The notes under the pieces: generated by a model
The model's database searches: none
What the model saw: the letters and a program-made list of their open reading frames with translations, nothing else
Told to the model about the DNA's origin: nothing
Translations under genes and position numbers: made by a program
From: Ziziphus jujuba
Taxonomy: Eukaryota; Streptophyta; Magnoliopsida; Rosales; Rhamnaceae
Assembly: GCF_031755915.1 (NCBI RefSeq)
Contig: NC_083390.1
Coordinates: forward strand, 13,485,001-13,549,000
Length of the DNA stretch: 64,000 bases
Direction: 5' to 3'
Part shown: positions 44,495 through 58,089 of the stretch, piece by piece
Layout of the letters: each line of letters opens with the position of its first letter
Numbering within the stretch: the first letter of the stretch is position 1

Positions 44495-45026
44495 CTAGCG
44501 GAATTGAGCCCCACTATAAGTCTGGCCAAAGGACCACCCAGCTGGAGCAACATTGTTAGACACAACACTACGGCCGTCGCTGGTAGTGACCTTGAATGAG
44601 AGGCTTTGGCCATTGAGATAGGTGTTGCTTTGCCAATTTTGGCCCCAGTTCCTAGACATTGCCTGCCAACGGGTTCTTGACCCTTTGATTGCAACAGCAT
44701 GAACATCACCAGCACCACCCACGTTTGTGATCAGGACTAGGTTGAAGTACGAATGGCCATTGATAGTGAACCTTATGCCTCCTCTTCTCCCGCATGGTAC
44801 CCTACAAAAAACCGCCCAGATAAAAATTAGTATTAATTATTTTTTCTATTATTACCAAAATACCCCCACCCCTTCAAGTCAAATAAAGACACCCAAAATA
44901 AATAAACTAAATAAATTGTTAGCAAAAACAGAAGGGTAAAAGTTGAGAAAAAGGGAACTCAAACCTCATGTTCATGAAGGACTAATCACTATACTAAGTT
45001 TAGACAGGAGACGAAATTAAGGAATA

Positions 45027-45066
<40 letters not shown>

Positions 45067-45633
45067 CCGTTCCAAAAATTCTCACTAATTGACTGAGCTT
45101 TTACCTTCTGTAAGATACAGGGACAATTCCAGCTTTGTATTGGGCAATGTGCTGAAAAACAGGCTGAGAGAGATCAAAATGGTGCTGAGGAGGATTACAC
45201 CAGCCTCCAGCGTTGTTAGGGAGAGCATTGTTTGGTGGACAGAAATTAGTGGCTGTGACCACAATGGAACCAGGCAAGCACCATTTTGGATCATTTACAC
45301 ACCTAATCTCGTAACATGAGCCACAGCCTAAGCCATTGTTGAACAGAGCCGTACTCAAAGCAGCTGTGTTTGTTCCATAACCTTGGCTGTATAGGTTCCC
45401 ATACCCACAGGCACCCCCTATAAACAATTCAACGAAGGAAAATTTTTAGTCAAAGCAGAAAATAAAAAATAAAAATGTTGAAGAAAGTAATGATTTTGAT
45501 TCATACCCATTGTTCCAGAAGCATCACCACCTCCATAGAAAGTGGCATGAGCATTTATCCAACCCCCTCCATAGCCACACACAGATGAGAACATTCCCAG
45601 AAAACCCACCAAGAAAAACCCAGCAAGAGCCAT
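44495..45633 (-). CDS. EXPA: alpha-expansin, three exons
   Basis: Secreted cell-wall loosening protein of the alpha-expansin family, acting non-enzymatically on cellulose-matrix contacts. Exons 45633-45507, 45417-45105 and 44801-44495 with GT-AG introns of 89 and 303 bp. The total is 747 bp, 248 residues, the usual family size. Signal peptide [20 protein letters not shown]; double-psi barrel domain with [11 protein letters not shown], Cys-rich CGSCYEIRC and the HFD motif in [11 protein letters not shown]-terminal grass-pollen-like domain with [13 protein letters not shown] and final [14 protein letters not shown]. The ATG at 45633 is chosen because MAL...FFLVGFL starts the typical signal peptide; an in-frame ATG at 45663 would add ten residues. 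Intact, no lesion seen. Confidence 0.96.
44802..45104 (-). other. expansin intron 2 with (AT)n
   Basis: 303-bp GT-AG intron at the conserved position before VPC, containing a 32-bp AT microsatellite at 45031-45062. Confidence 0.9.
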
Positions 45634-45923
45634 TTTCCTGCAGGAAAAAGTGAAGAATTTCATCTATTTATTTCCTAAAGTAAACAACTATAGGAACATC
45701 CTAAACTCAAGTTAAGACATTGTTGTTATTGTTCTTCTTCTTCATAATGAGAGTAATACTAACACCAAAAAGGAAATGTGTGCATGTGTGTGAGAAAAAG
45801 AGATGGAGAAAGATATTATTACATCAAAGATTAGTGAGCCTTCAAAGAATGATGAAACAGAGGAGGGAAAATTTGAGGTAGATGGGTGAAGGAAATGGGG
45901 AGGGTATAGAAGGGAATATATAG
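45634..45923 (-). promoter_or_regulatory. expansin 5' UTR and TATA box
   Basis: CTATATATT at 45923-45915 on the minus strand is the best TATA candidate, about 285 bp upstream of the ATG. Just before the ATG is a 16-bp palindrome, TTTTCCTGCAGGAAAA (45634-45649). Its CTGCAG could also act as a 5'-UTR splice acceptor. Confidence 0.5.
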
Positions 45924-46414
45924 AAGTTTGGGAAAGGGAAGGGATGGGCCTAGGACTATTCAACCACCCTCACAACTAACAAAACACTTTTTAAAAGTCT
46001 GGGGGACCATCAACAGCTGCGTTTTAAGGGATTTTTTTTTTTCTTTTTTTCTTTTTTTTTTTTTTTTTGTGCTGGCATAGGGTTTAAGTGGTTTTCCAAT
46101 GGTTAAAAACAAGTCCCTATTTTGTTCCGGAGAGGAAACCGTGTGGTTTTGTAGCTTTCAGATAGGAAAATCCCCCAAATCCTAGTGGGCCACAGCGGTT
46201 TTTAGCTCTAATTGTTAGCAAACTTCCATACCCACATGCAAAGCTTCGCCAATTTTCCGCAAATTCCATTTTCCCTTTTTTTTTTTTGGGGCAATAATTT
46301 TCCCTATTTTGTTCCTTCTGCTTTCTTTTACTGTTTTACTTTTAGCCCATTTAATTTATATGTTTTTAATGCAGAAAATTAAAAATAAATAAATAAAATT
46401 TCAGAGCTGGGTTT

Positions 46415-46449
<35 letters not shown>

Positions 46450-49400
46450 TTTCTTTTGTGAATCTCTCTCGCTGTATAGTGTTATAGCTCTGATGAGAAT
46501 TTTGAAATTTTTTGAGGTTATTTCTGCAATGTATAATGCTTGGTCTTTCTGACATGCATTCAAACTTCAAAGGCTCATTTCACAGTAAAGTAAACCTTGA
46601 TCATGGAGCCGCCTGGCTTAGATAGAAACTAGGGCAGGACTTAAAAACGCACTTTAATATGCCCGAATCTTTTCTGGTAAACGAATTTAATGAGTATTTT
46701 TGACTGTCACATAAAAAGAATTTCAACTCCTTCTTTCCCACCATTAAATAGCATATCTGTACGCTTACAAACTTAATGCGAACCTTCTCTCTCTTTGTTC
46801 TGTTTCTGTGCATAGTAGTAGGTCCCATACTTTGTGTCAGTTGTCATGAACGGCTCATATGCAAACTTAAACACCTCTACTACAATGCTGCAGACGAAGC
46901 AGTCAAATTGAGATGTCCGCAGCACATGGGTGATGGCATTTCTTGCTAACCTTTTTGAAATTGAAAAACAACTCCGATTTCTTTATAAATAAATAGATAA
47001 ATAAATAACCTTCTTGCTTTCTTTCAGTTTCAACTGTTATATTTCTAAGAAGTGATGAAAAAGAAAAACAAATATAAAACTGGTATATATTAGTAATATT
47101 ACTTTGAAAATAACTGAAAGCTCATATGCAACTTTCATTGGTATAACATGCAATACTTAAATCATATCGTTCCATATTAATTTTATTTAACATGCACTAT
47201 AATATTAATAGAACAATTGACTTAATTAATAGTCCATTTACATCAATATTTAAAAATTCTTTAATTTAAAATATTGGGAAATTATTGTAAATTATAAAAA
47301 AAAAATGTTAATAAAATAATCTATAATCAATGACATCAAATTAAAACATAAAAAGATGCAGATCCTAAAATTAATTTTTAAATATTTGATTATGGCATAT
47401 AACCGTCTTTTCTCCCAAAAAAAAAAAAAAAAAAAAAAAAAAAACAACTTGTGAATCTAACTTGTTTTTAGGAAAGTGAAACTTTGATGTGTATGTGAAT
47501 AGTTTAATAGAACATAGGAAAGTCCGGAATTACAGTGATATTTTTGGCTAAAAAGTTTATCCGGTAGCGTATTCTTTTTTTGGTGAAACTATACAGGTGG
47601 TGTATTCATAACAATTGATGATGGATATATTTAACAATAATAAAAAATAATGGTTGGTTTTAAGGCACTAAATTAAGAAAAATTGTGGTGATTTTTTAAG
47701 ATAAGATTTTGCATTGAAAACGATAACTTCGATCTTAAATTGATTTGGAAGATTAATACCGCGATTCTCGGCATTAGTGTTTCAATCATCTTGAATATCA
47801 GCCAAAAACTGAAGTACAAAATAATAATGCATGCTACACAACTCCGCAGTGTTCATTGACTTAATTAGAATGTACTGGCTTTCAACATAATAGTTTATTA
47901 CCAATTCTTTTAGGGCTTGTTTCTTGCAGTGTCATTGTTTTGTTTTTCTTGTGAATTTTATGTTTTTGATTGTGTTTCAAAATATAAAAAATAAAAATAA
48001 AATAAAAAAATAAAAAGAAAATCATAATCCTAGTGAAATTTAAATATATATACAGTTTGATAATTTTAACAATAAAATATTTTTTATATCATATCAAATG
48101 TTACATTTTAATATTAAAAATAATAAAATATAAATTTAATAACATACTCAAATTTTATTTAATAATAATGAACTGTATGGAAATTGATAATTAATAAATA
48201 AAATATTAAATTTTAACTTTTAATACAATTTAATGTTGAAAAAAATTAACATTAATTTTAATATTAAATATCTAATTTCAGCATTAGAACATGAGCATGT
48301 ATATTTAAATTTTTGTGGGTTTATTGGGTTGAGTAAATGGGATTGGAAGGGCAAGGGAAAAATCTGAACATTAGGGACAACAAATTTAAAGCATTAGGGA
48401 CAACAAATTTAAAGCAATGTTTGTCATGATATAGTAAAAAACAATACCTTTAAAAATAAATTGAGAGGAGGATTTTCCAAGATATACGCGCCATTTGTCT
48501 GTTGAAAGGGACTTCTAAAGAGTGCTTTAACGGCGGCAATATAGCATCTGCACATGCAATCCTTTGTCTGTATTCTTTTTCTTTCAAAACCCATTTTGGC
48601 CTCTAATTAGATTTTTATTTTTATTTTTTATTTTTTTTATATTGCTGATTCTCGTTCTTTCAAACACTACCCCTAAAACCCAATGAAAGAGACATAGCAA
48701 CCAGACAATTCATTCAAAATCGAATCAGATATAACAGATTATAGGAAATTACAGTGTTAGCTACCATGCTGTTGGCTTCCATGTGTTGTTTTCCGAGTAT
48801 ATATGCTCCCGAAATAATGCATCATTTACGTGGATTTTTTACTTTTAGTTTTTTTTTTTTTCTTTTTACTGTCATTCCTTTTTTTTTTAGGATTTTTATA
48901 TCATATATAGAATTGGTTTGTGTTGATGTTCATATAATTTTATTATATAATTTTCATAAAAATAATAATTTTTAAAAAATTAATAATTAATATTATAAAA
49001 AAATAAATATTGATGATGATTTATTTAAAAATTATTTTAAAATAGTTCGTAATATAACACAATACAGACCGTCTGTAATATAAAATTTTTTATTATACAT
49101 ATATTATGGAATTTAAAAAGTAATTTTATATTGTAAACCAATTCACATATAGATTACACATAAATTGATATTTTTTAAAAAAAAAAATATTAACTTTGTA
49201 TGCTATATACATAAATATATATATATATATATATATATTTCAAAAATATCAATTTAGATAAAAAAAATTTAAAATTTAAAATGGTTATCCATAAAAATGA
49301 TTCAGTGGATTGCTCTAAAGTCGCCTTTTCCCTTGAAGCTTTTATTAAATTCCTTTCATATTTCACACATGCCACAAAAAATAAAAAAATAAAATAAAAT

Positions 49401-49560
49401 AAAACACCGCTTATTTATTTATTTTTTAATAAGAAAAAATCCATGTTCTTTAATGAGGCTAAAAAAAATTTGTGGAGAAGGGGGTATTTTAGGAAACTCG
49501 GAAGAGATAGACGAGAGATTGGTAAATTAACTCCACGAAAAACAATAATATTTTATTTAG
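45924..49560. other. intergenic, AT-rich
   Basis: Expansin upstream region, then non-coding DNA with poly-A (47416-47444), poly-T (46030-46068) and a 23-bp direct repeat (ATTAGGGACAACAAATTTAAAG twice, 48370-48415). The short frames show no family resemblance. Confidence 0.6.
46417..46446. repeat. (CT)15 microsatellite
   Basis: Uninterrupted CT run about 500 bp upstream of the expansin TATA box; GA/CT tracts are common in plant promoters. Confidence 0.9.
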
Positions 49561-52500
49561 AGACCTTTAACTGCCAGTAACCAACTGGTAGGCTAGAGCT
49601 GGAACACGTCCAAGCATCCCAACTTCCTTTGTACTATACACTTTATTGTCCAATAGTCTCATATTTAATCTGAGCCGTTAATCTTTCAAAAAAAATTTCT
49701 GACCGCTGTGCCGTACTAGATTTTTTCTTCCTTCTTGCTTTTGTGTTTGCTCTCACATTTCTCTGTTCCTAAATCCCAAGATTCACTGTCCCGTCCTGTC
49801 TTATCTTCCGGATTTGATTCCTTGCAACCACACGTCAAATTCAAACTATACATCCCCTGTTGATTCTACATGTCAAACACCTAATCTTCAAGAAAATCTA
49901 CATACTTTTATACTAACAAATACATATTGGATACATATGGAGTCAATTTCGTTGTATGTATTTAATTCTGGAAATATTGTAGATTTTTTTCTAATCCTCC
50001 ACTCATTTGGGAATTTCAATACATGTAGAATCAGCAAAGTTACCCCTAAAATAAAAAACAACATATGGAATGAGCAAAGTTAGCATCGGGCCGCTGTTAC
50101 CACATTGCATTCTTTACCTTTGTAAATAGCAGATATTCGTCCCAAAAAACAAAAGAAGAACACAAATTTGTCCCAGTCAATAAATCACTGCCCAAGAGAC
50201 GGTTTCGATGATGGCAACAGCCATGCTTATTTATCTGTCCTAACCTTGCTTACCAATCAAAAAACATTAATAAATCACCATTTTTCTTTTGTAATTATAG
50301 TAATCTCATCTGTCCAAATTTTAATTCACACCAAATTATAGTTGTTGAAGAAGCATTTACTTATTTTAATTATTTTATAAAACTACAACTTTTAATATCG
50401 GCAATGCTAAGTACATTTACAAAAATTGCATAATTAACTTTTTATTTAATTGTAATAAATTAAAATGTAAAATAAATTTTTTTTTTTTTTTTTATAAATT
50501 AAGGAGGAGAGATGCGGCATCAGGTTTCAATTAAATTCTCTTACCCAAAAAAAAAAAAAAGAAGTCTTGACTAAATTTAATTATATATAAATTAAAACAA
50601 ACTGGGGCATAAAGCAAATCGAGTGTCTGATAACAAAAGTTTTTTTTTTTTTTTTTTGTGTTAATCTCCAATGTCACGGAACAATTTTAAAATAATTTAG
50701 AATAATCATTTTCTAATTTTCTGTTTTGAATGATTATCAGAATTAAAAATGTATTGTTCAATGACATTACTATAAATACATTGAAAAAGCCGATGGTTTA
50801 TTTATTTAGGAGATATTACAAAATATAATTTTGTATTTTCGCCCGAGTTTCAATTTGAGCCCTAAAATATTTTTTGAAGTAATTCCCCTTTTAAATTTTG
50901 ACATAGTATCAAATTGCCACCATTCCCTTTTTTTTTTTTTTGGTTAGAATTTGAAAAAAAAAATTGATTGGTTACTATTCAAATTGATTTTTTAATTAAC
51001 TAAAATATATCTAAATCAAAACATTTTTTTTATCAAATTTGGTTAAAAAAAAGTGAAAGTTGAATACTAGAAATTAAATGGAAATTAAATATTGTTTACG
51101 TTCCTTTTAATAATGTTTTTCAAAAAGAAAATGGTTTAGACATATTTTATTTAATAAGCAAGCAATTCTAATATTAATTGGTCAGTTTTATCAAAATTTG
51201 AAAAAGGAGGTAAATTGACATTGCTAAAGTTAAAGTATAGTCACTGGATATTAATCTTCTATCCTATTTTCCAATCCCATTTATATCCAACCAGTATGTA
51301 ACGTCATGCCATTTTTTTTTTTTTTTTTAGTATTGTGTAGTTGGCAATTTAAGCTTAAAATTTGTGCGCAAGGAAATAGTAGCTTTGCTATGATCTCTAA
51401 AAGGACAGTGTCATCTTATTTAACATGTGTATCAAAGAGAAAAATTATATCAATTTAGATAAGGGTAAATTTCTATAGAAAATTGATTTCGGGTATTCAA
51501 TTTTTTTAAAATTAGTTTCTTGAAAATAAATTTTAAAAATTTGAGAACTTGAAAGCTTTTAAATTAAAAGTTTATATTATAACAAATTAAGGATAAATTC
51601 ATCTTCTTAAATCCTTACAACTAGATTTCTAAAATTTTCAAAATGATATTTATATATGGAAACACTATTTTTTTTGAATTTACAAATCTTATTTTTTAGG
51701 GCCATGTTTTCCTATCTCCAAATAAATATAAGAAAGTTTGAATCTTTTCTATAAATTTAGATTTTCATTAATATTACTATTTAGCAAATATGAAATAAAA
51801 TTAACTATTTTTTTTGATGGTGTGAAATTCTATCTCGTAAAAACATAAGATCCCTGTCAATGATAAATCCGTCATTTTTTTTTTTTTTTTTGTGAAAATC
51901 AGATAATAAATTGGTACAATTTCACCCTTAGAAAGCCAAAATTCTAAAACATCTTTTACAAATCATAATTAATGTTGGGTAATGTTAAGTAACGTAGTAC
52001 ACTGGAGCACCCGTGAGGCAGATCGATATGATTGGGTTCACGAGGCATTTCTCATCATGCACACTCTCTCTCCAACGCTAACCCCCATGTGGTGTGTGTT
52101 GTTAAAGTGGTTAATTATCAAACCCTTAATCATATATCGTTAAGACTTTAACCCAACACCAAATCTTCTCCTCTCCATTTGTGGACCACACAAAGAGAAA
52201 AGAAAAAAAAAAGAAAAACAAAAATAAAACCATCATTACCCAATTGGCTTCCGCCAAGTTGACCCACTTTCTCTCCATCTAGCACAACAAAAATCGAAAA
52301 ACAACAAAGGATGACAATGAAGATTCAATAATCTGTGTAATCTTGATGCTGTCCCTACACAAACTGAGCTTTCAGAGATGGAATAAATAAAAAACCCTTT
52401 AAGAATTCTCCAAGAAAAAAGCCTGTAATATCAGACTAAGGATCAATTTGGCATAGCATTTTCAAGTTTCAAACACCTTTCAGTACTGGCGCGTTTATCT

Positions 52501-53730
52501 CAACTCCCAAAAGTTGTTCGCATAGCCAGCAAGTGCTTGAAATTCCCACATGAAAGCGAGTGAAAAAGGATCGGTATTATGCAAGCCCGTGATCATAGGA
52601 GTTCTTGCCTAATAAAGAGAGTGAAGCTGTATCTTTGGGTTAGATTTTGCTTTCTTGTCTTAAAATCTCTTTTAACTGCATCCCTTAGGTTAGCTAACCC
52701 TAACTACCATCTTTACTTGCTTTCTCTTGAGCTATAATTGATAAATCAAACCAGAGTTTAAAAAGAACTCCTTCCAACTACCCATTAGAGATTTGGTGAG
52801 AGAGAGCTTTTAAAAAAATTCAGGGGTTTGTTTGTAGTTTGATTAAAGAATTAGATGCTTCTTATGAGTATCACAAAGGGGTCAACCATTGTAGAGGAAT
52901 CAATTTATTACTATATTGCTATATACACCAATTTCATTTACGGAATTATATATATATATATATTGTATGAAAAATTAATATAAGCTAATAATTAATAAGT
53001 AAATTTTTGAAGGCATTAGGAAATTTCAAATATATATCACTTAAAAATATTACATTATTTATCATATTATTTTATATATAAATTTGATAAATAATTTATT
53101 ATCTCTGACAATCTTACTTGAGCTAATAAAACTGTTTTGGTTCAATAAAAATGTTTTGCAGCGATTATATGATAATGTTGAATGAGAGCCATTTGATTTT
53201 GGGTCATCATTATTATTATTCATACTCTTGATAGGATTTTGATGAATGTGAAGGTGACTAACAAAAGCAATGTTTGCCGACACCCATTATGATTATTCCC
53301 AATTTGAATTTAATATTCGAATCAATTCCACAGAGTTTGAATAAAAATTTGCATTGGATCTTACTTTCGATTTTAAATTAGTTTGTTGTATAGAAAGTTT
53401 AAAGTCATAACTAAGTTACATGCTAATCGCACTTTGGAATTAAAAACGGTTAAAATATATGTATGGATTTTGGTTGGCTTCTTTACGTTTAATGTGCATG
53501 ACAAAAGCAGCGTTTCGCCAAACATAATGTTGCCTTTTTTATTTATTTATTTTTGGTAAAATCCTTCGCTTCTTGCCTTGGATTCCATACGCTGTGAAGA
53601 AAATATATCTCTTAGCTAATTGTAAAGATGGCGTATAAGACAAAATAGATTAAAAGGATGAAAGGCTCAGTGGACAAGCCTTTTTCTTATTCGTTTTATT
53701 TTGGATTAAAAAAAATAGTAATAACAATAT

Positions 53731-53762
<32 letters not shown>

Positions 53763-55078
53763 AAACAAACAAAGCAAAATTCTGATGTATCTAGCCAAAA
53801 ACTAACAGCAAAATGCTGTATCATAAAAAAAGGTTTGCCTAATCCGTCTTTCTATACTTTTTTAATTAGTTTGAATAATAAGGTTTATATTATCTAAATT
53901 ATATTTTTTATTTATTAAAAAATATATTATTAGCTGTTTGAATCACATTTTTCACCAAAATAAAGAGTTTGACGAAGATTAACTTATTATACCAAGATAT
54001 TAAAAATTTTAACTTGCGCTAAGATTATTTATTTGTTTTATTTTTATTTTTATCTAGTTGATTAAATGAGTTTCATTATTATCTAGGAAGTTATTATTTA
54101 TCTAGTTTGTCAACTAGGGTAGTTTATTTCAAAAAGAATGTGACCTGGAGATCTATGTGAAAGGGTAGATAAAAGATGGACGGCACATACAATTTTAAGA
54201 CAACAGCATAACTCTTTTAAAATGTCTTTCACTCAGTTTTTCAATTTTTATTCAGTATTCTTTTTTCAGTTTTTATTCAGTATTCTAACTTTCGTTATTC
54301 TAGTTGCTTTCATTGTTCTAGTTTTTTAATTTAGGCAATAAAAGAATCCATTAAATTTTTTTTGTTCTCTGTTTTTAAGTAGAGTTGTCTGGTTGAAGTT
54401 AAATTATTGTGCATTTTTATTTGTTTTATTTTATTTCCTTCAAGTTGAAGATGGCATGCCTGCATATACATCTAAAAAGATTACAACTTCTTTGATTAAT
54501 TTTAAGATCGACAGTAGTTAAACAAGTTACTTATTTCAATAGTTATTAATTATTATTATCTACTGGTATTTGTTTGTAACTTCAATAAATACTTTGGCTT
54601 TATTTTCCTGAAATGTGTCCAAACCTTAACAATGTTTGAATCATTGTTCGAACAAAGATGTTATTGTTCAAAGAGTAAGTTTGATTGTTCAAACAATAAT
54701 TCCAATATTGTTAGAATTTAGTATTTTGACTTCTAAAAAATCTAGAAAAACCATTTAAATTCAAATTAAAATACCCCCGACATAAATCGATCCAAGTAAA
54801 TTGTAAAAATCAAGTGTTGAAATAATTAAAAAAAAAAATTATTGAGTGAAAATAATTGAGATTTGTTATTAATGCTCTAGCATATATTGAGATTAACACA
54901 TTTATAACTTAATATTTTGGATCATGAAAATTGCCAATAGACAAAAATTGATCAACAATCTTTTCCTTTAGCATTATCATGACAAAACACTTTTTCTCAT
55001 GTACTGACTCAAAAACAAAAAGAATTCAACACATTTGATTAATACAATCCCACATAAACTATACAAGTGCATCTTAAC
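49561..55078. other. intergenic, no supported gene
   Basis: Long AT-rich stretch with homopolymers (e.g. poly-A 53731-53760). The stretch 52000-52870 is less AT-rich and has promoter- or transcript-like character but no ORF or miRNA I recognise. The ORFs at 49814 and 53658 lack supporting features. Confidence 0.55.
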
Positions 55079-57920
55079 TGACAAGATCTGTCTCGGGAAC
55101 CCTTCCAGAATCTTCAGGGTGGTTCTGCCTGATGAAATCCCACTAAACAAGTTCTAGAGGATATTCAATGAAACCTCACTTAAAATGTGGACAAGAGAAT
55201 ACAAGCAATATCAATAATATCTTAATATAACGATAAAACTACAACAACATATAGATCCACAATTAGTCCATAACTATAGCTCGTCATACTATAAGCCATA
55301 ACTACATAAATAAAAAATATAGTCAATACTATGCCCAAAATCTAGATTATAGCATTCTAAGAGTATTAGTAAAATTTAGAAGAACAACTTATACAAATAA
55401 GTTTAGAAAAATAAAGATAAATAGAGAAAGACAAGTACTGCTGCTACGGTGGGAAGCACGGAAAAACAAGTGGTGCACTAGATAGATTGCAAGCTAACTG
55501 CTTTAGGAGAATGAATTCAAAAACAAATAAAATATGAGATAAAGATATCTCAGTAAGTGGCATAGTATAGAAAATAATACTTTATTTCTGTAAAATTTTC
55601 TCTCAAGATCTCTCGTTCCTCTTTTGAAAGACTCCCTTTTTAAAAACCCGTTCACAAAATCCAAACTTATACCCCAAATCAATATCATAGAATCGATGCT
55701 TAAATAATATAAAGTGCATGATCATTAAAATATTATAAACTATTTTAATCATTATATAATTATTGAGCATAAAATAATATAATATAAACACAATTTCACA
55801 AAATAATTATGAAAGAGCGTAATAATCACAAATATTGGAAAACCAATAATACACTCAAAAACATAAACAACATACCATACGATATACTTAGCGTTGCCAA
55901 GCGGTGCACGGCGTCTTGAAACACCATCGGACAGTAAAATAAATGAAACCTATGAGATAAATCCATCTTACGACCTTTAGTATCCTAAAGCAACGTGGCA
56001 ATATAAACCTGTGGGATGAACCCCACCTCACGACCTTTAATATGAGAAAGGTACCATACCAATAATTAACCTGTAGAATAAACCTAATCTCACGGCCCTT
56101 AGTGTACTACAGGTATCATAGCAAACCTGCACGCTATAATATGATACTGATTCGAAACACTGGTATTATATGGGATACCAATTAAAAATAAACAATACAG
56201 TATCCATAAAACAATATTTGTAAGATCATACATTTTCAAACAATAATGTATTGTAAAACATAATTTCATATTCAAATCCAATCATTTGTTTAAATATCCC
56301 AAACATTTCAAATTATCATTTTATTTCAAAACTATAAATATCACAGAGAAATACATATCACCATAAACCATTTTTTTAGATACATAATTATAAAACATTT
56401 AAACATGCTTAAAAACATAAACTTTTCAATTCACTTTCTCAAAATCAATTATTTTCTGAAATGATTTAAATCTTCAATTTAAATACCAGGATATTTAAAT
56501 AACATGATCCACAAGTTCACTATGAACTCATCAGAGTTAGAAATCATTTAAAATATTATCAAGTGTCATATAAAATGATAACACATATATGTAAAAGTAA
56601 ATATTCATATATGCACAAAATAAACATTTACATCAAATGTTAGATATGTAAAATATTCAAATCAAATATATATATATATTGTACTAGCATGTCCAAAACA
56701 ACTTAAAAAGATATAAATGCTCATTCTTGCTCATTTGCGGGATCGTTTTCAAGCTCAATATGAGTGCCTGTCATATAATAAAATATTTCTTAGGCTCCAA
56801 GAGCTAAACCAAAGACATTGGTGTGTACCAAATGTCTTAAAATAATTTGTACAACTGTAAAATTAAAAAAATTAAACATCGACTTGTCCAATTATACTAC
56901 GTATCTTTAAGACCTTATATCCAAAATTGGGATCTTTTACTCTAAGGCTAATCTTTTAAAATTGATCATTATAATGGATCCTATTAATATCTAATTACAC
57001 TAATCTAACTTTAATTTTAACCAATTTGACCACTTTTGTCCAAACACAGTCCAAATTTATCCGGTATTTAACTAATTGATCCAAAAATGAAAAAATTATC
57101 AAATGATGTCCAAAATTCACAAACTTTATATCAATGGAAAACCCAAGAGATAAGAAATATAATGGTGTGCTAATCTTGGTCCAAAAATGTCACCAATGGC
57201 TGGACAACTTGTCATAAAACTTGGCCAACCTCCTCTTAATGTATCTCCCAAATGGTGAGGAATTTAGGCAAATGGAGCATGGAAATGGATTCAGAGGATC
57301 CAAAAATGGAAGAGAGGGGTGTGTAGGTTGGCTTGGAACAGCCAAAAAATGCCCAAATGGTTCGAAAATGCCAAACAGCAGATCCTGAGGCGACGATTGG
57401 TGGTTTGGCCTAAAATTTGGCCAGCTTGGTCATCAAGAGGTGGGTAATATGCATGGCTAGCATGTGTAGGTAGATGGTGGCCGAAATTTGAGAAAATGGT
57501 AGTGACCTAGTTAGGCATTAAACGTGGTTTGGATCGATCCGATTCGGACACATGGATTTGGAGAGAGGTTTCTTAGGTTTAGGGGATAAAATAGATATTT
57601 TGAGATTTGTTCCCTATTGGGTATGCTTCCCAACATTTATATAGGTTATTGGGTCACTAATAGACAAAAATATAAGACGGTTTGGACATTGATATAAAAC
57701 TGATGTTTAAAATTTTTCAGAACCATAACTTTTTATCCGTAACTCAAAATTAGACGTGCCAGCAGTTTATGAACTCGTATTGATGAGCTCTACACAATGA
57801 CATATCAGTCAAACCAAAATCTTAACTATAGAAAAAGTTAACCTTGGATTCACACATGGTTCACTTGGTCAAATTTAGTCAAACTTATATAATGGGGATA
57901 TTTTGTTACAAATTGTTACA
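55079..57920 (-). mobile_element. probable large solo LTR (LTR-F)
   Basis: Minus-oriented. Its plus-strand ends are TGACAAGATCTGTCTCGG and CAAATTGTTACA, giving TG...CA. Flanking 5-mers TTAAC (55074-55078) and CTAAC (57921-57925) match 4 of 5. On the minus strand CCTATATAAATGTTGGG near 57640 is a good TATA box about 280 bp inside the LTR start. No coding sequence. The length of 2.8 kb fits large gypsy LTRs, but no partner LTR is in the window. Confidence 0.5.
55946..56125. repeat. imperfect 60-bp tandem repeat, three units
   Basis: Units starting at about 55946, 56005 and 56067 share AACCTRTGRGATRAA...CTCACGACCTTTARTAT. It lies inside LTR-F. Confidence 0.65.
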
Positions 57921-57925
57921 CTAAC

Positions 57926-58089
57926 ACTTGAAACATACACATAAATCCCCCTAAATCCCCCTAAATCAAATTTTAACAAACTTGAGAGTGAGAAACTTGG
58001 AGAAAAAGCCAAGAGTGATGCAAAAATCAATGAAATCGTGAGTGAGAAAGGAAAAGAAAGAAAAGAAAGGAAATAAAAATTTTTATTTG
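57926..58089 (+). other. unassigned stretch between LTR-F and an LTR-D fragment
   Basis: Holds a TAAATCCCCC duplication (57950-57970) and a Lys/Glu-rich coding-like part (58000-58085) that resembles the spacer between protease and RT of the gypsy copies (compare 28440-28500). Weak. Confidence 0.35.

Noticed and set aside
45089..45319. Plus-strand ORF over the expansin second exon
   Set aside because: Antisense shadow of the expansin coding sequence.
46366..46570. ORFs with RERERER repeats
   Set aside because: Translation of the (CT)15 microsatellite on the minus strand.
50810..51250. Possible MITE with long terminal inverted similarity
   Set aside because: The two ends share only AT-rich, gapped similarity and no clear target duplication was seen.
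52540..52800. Possible miRNA precursor (AGGAGTTCTT pairing with AAGAACTCCT; TGAAGCTG resembling a miR167 start)
   Set aside because: The stem does not extend beyond about 10-12 bp and the following bases do not match miR167.
53658..53897. 79-codon ORF with a poly-Lys run
   Set aside because: The Lys run is a poly-A tract in intergenic DNA; no other support.
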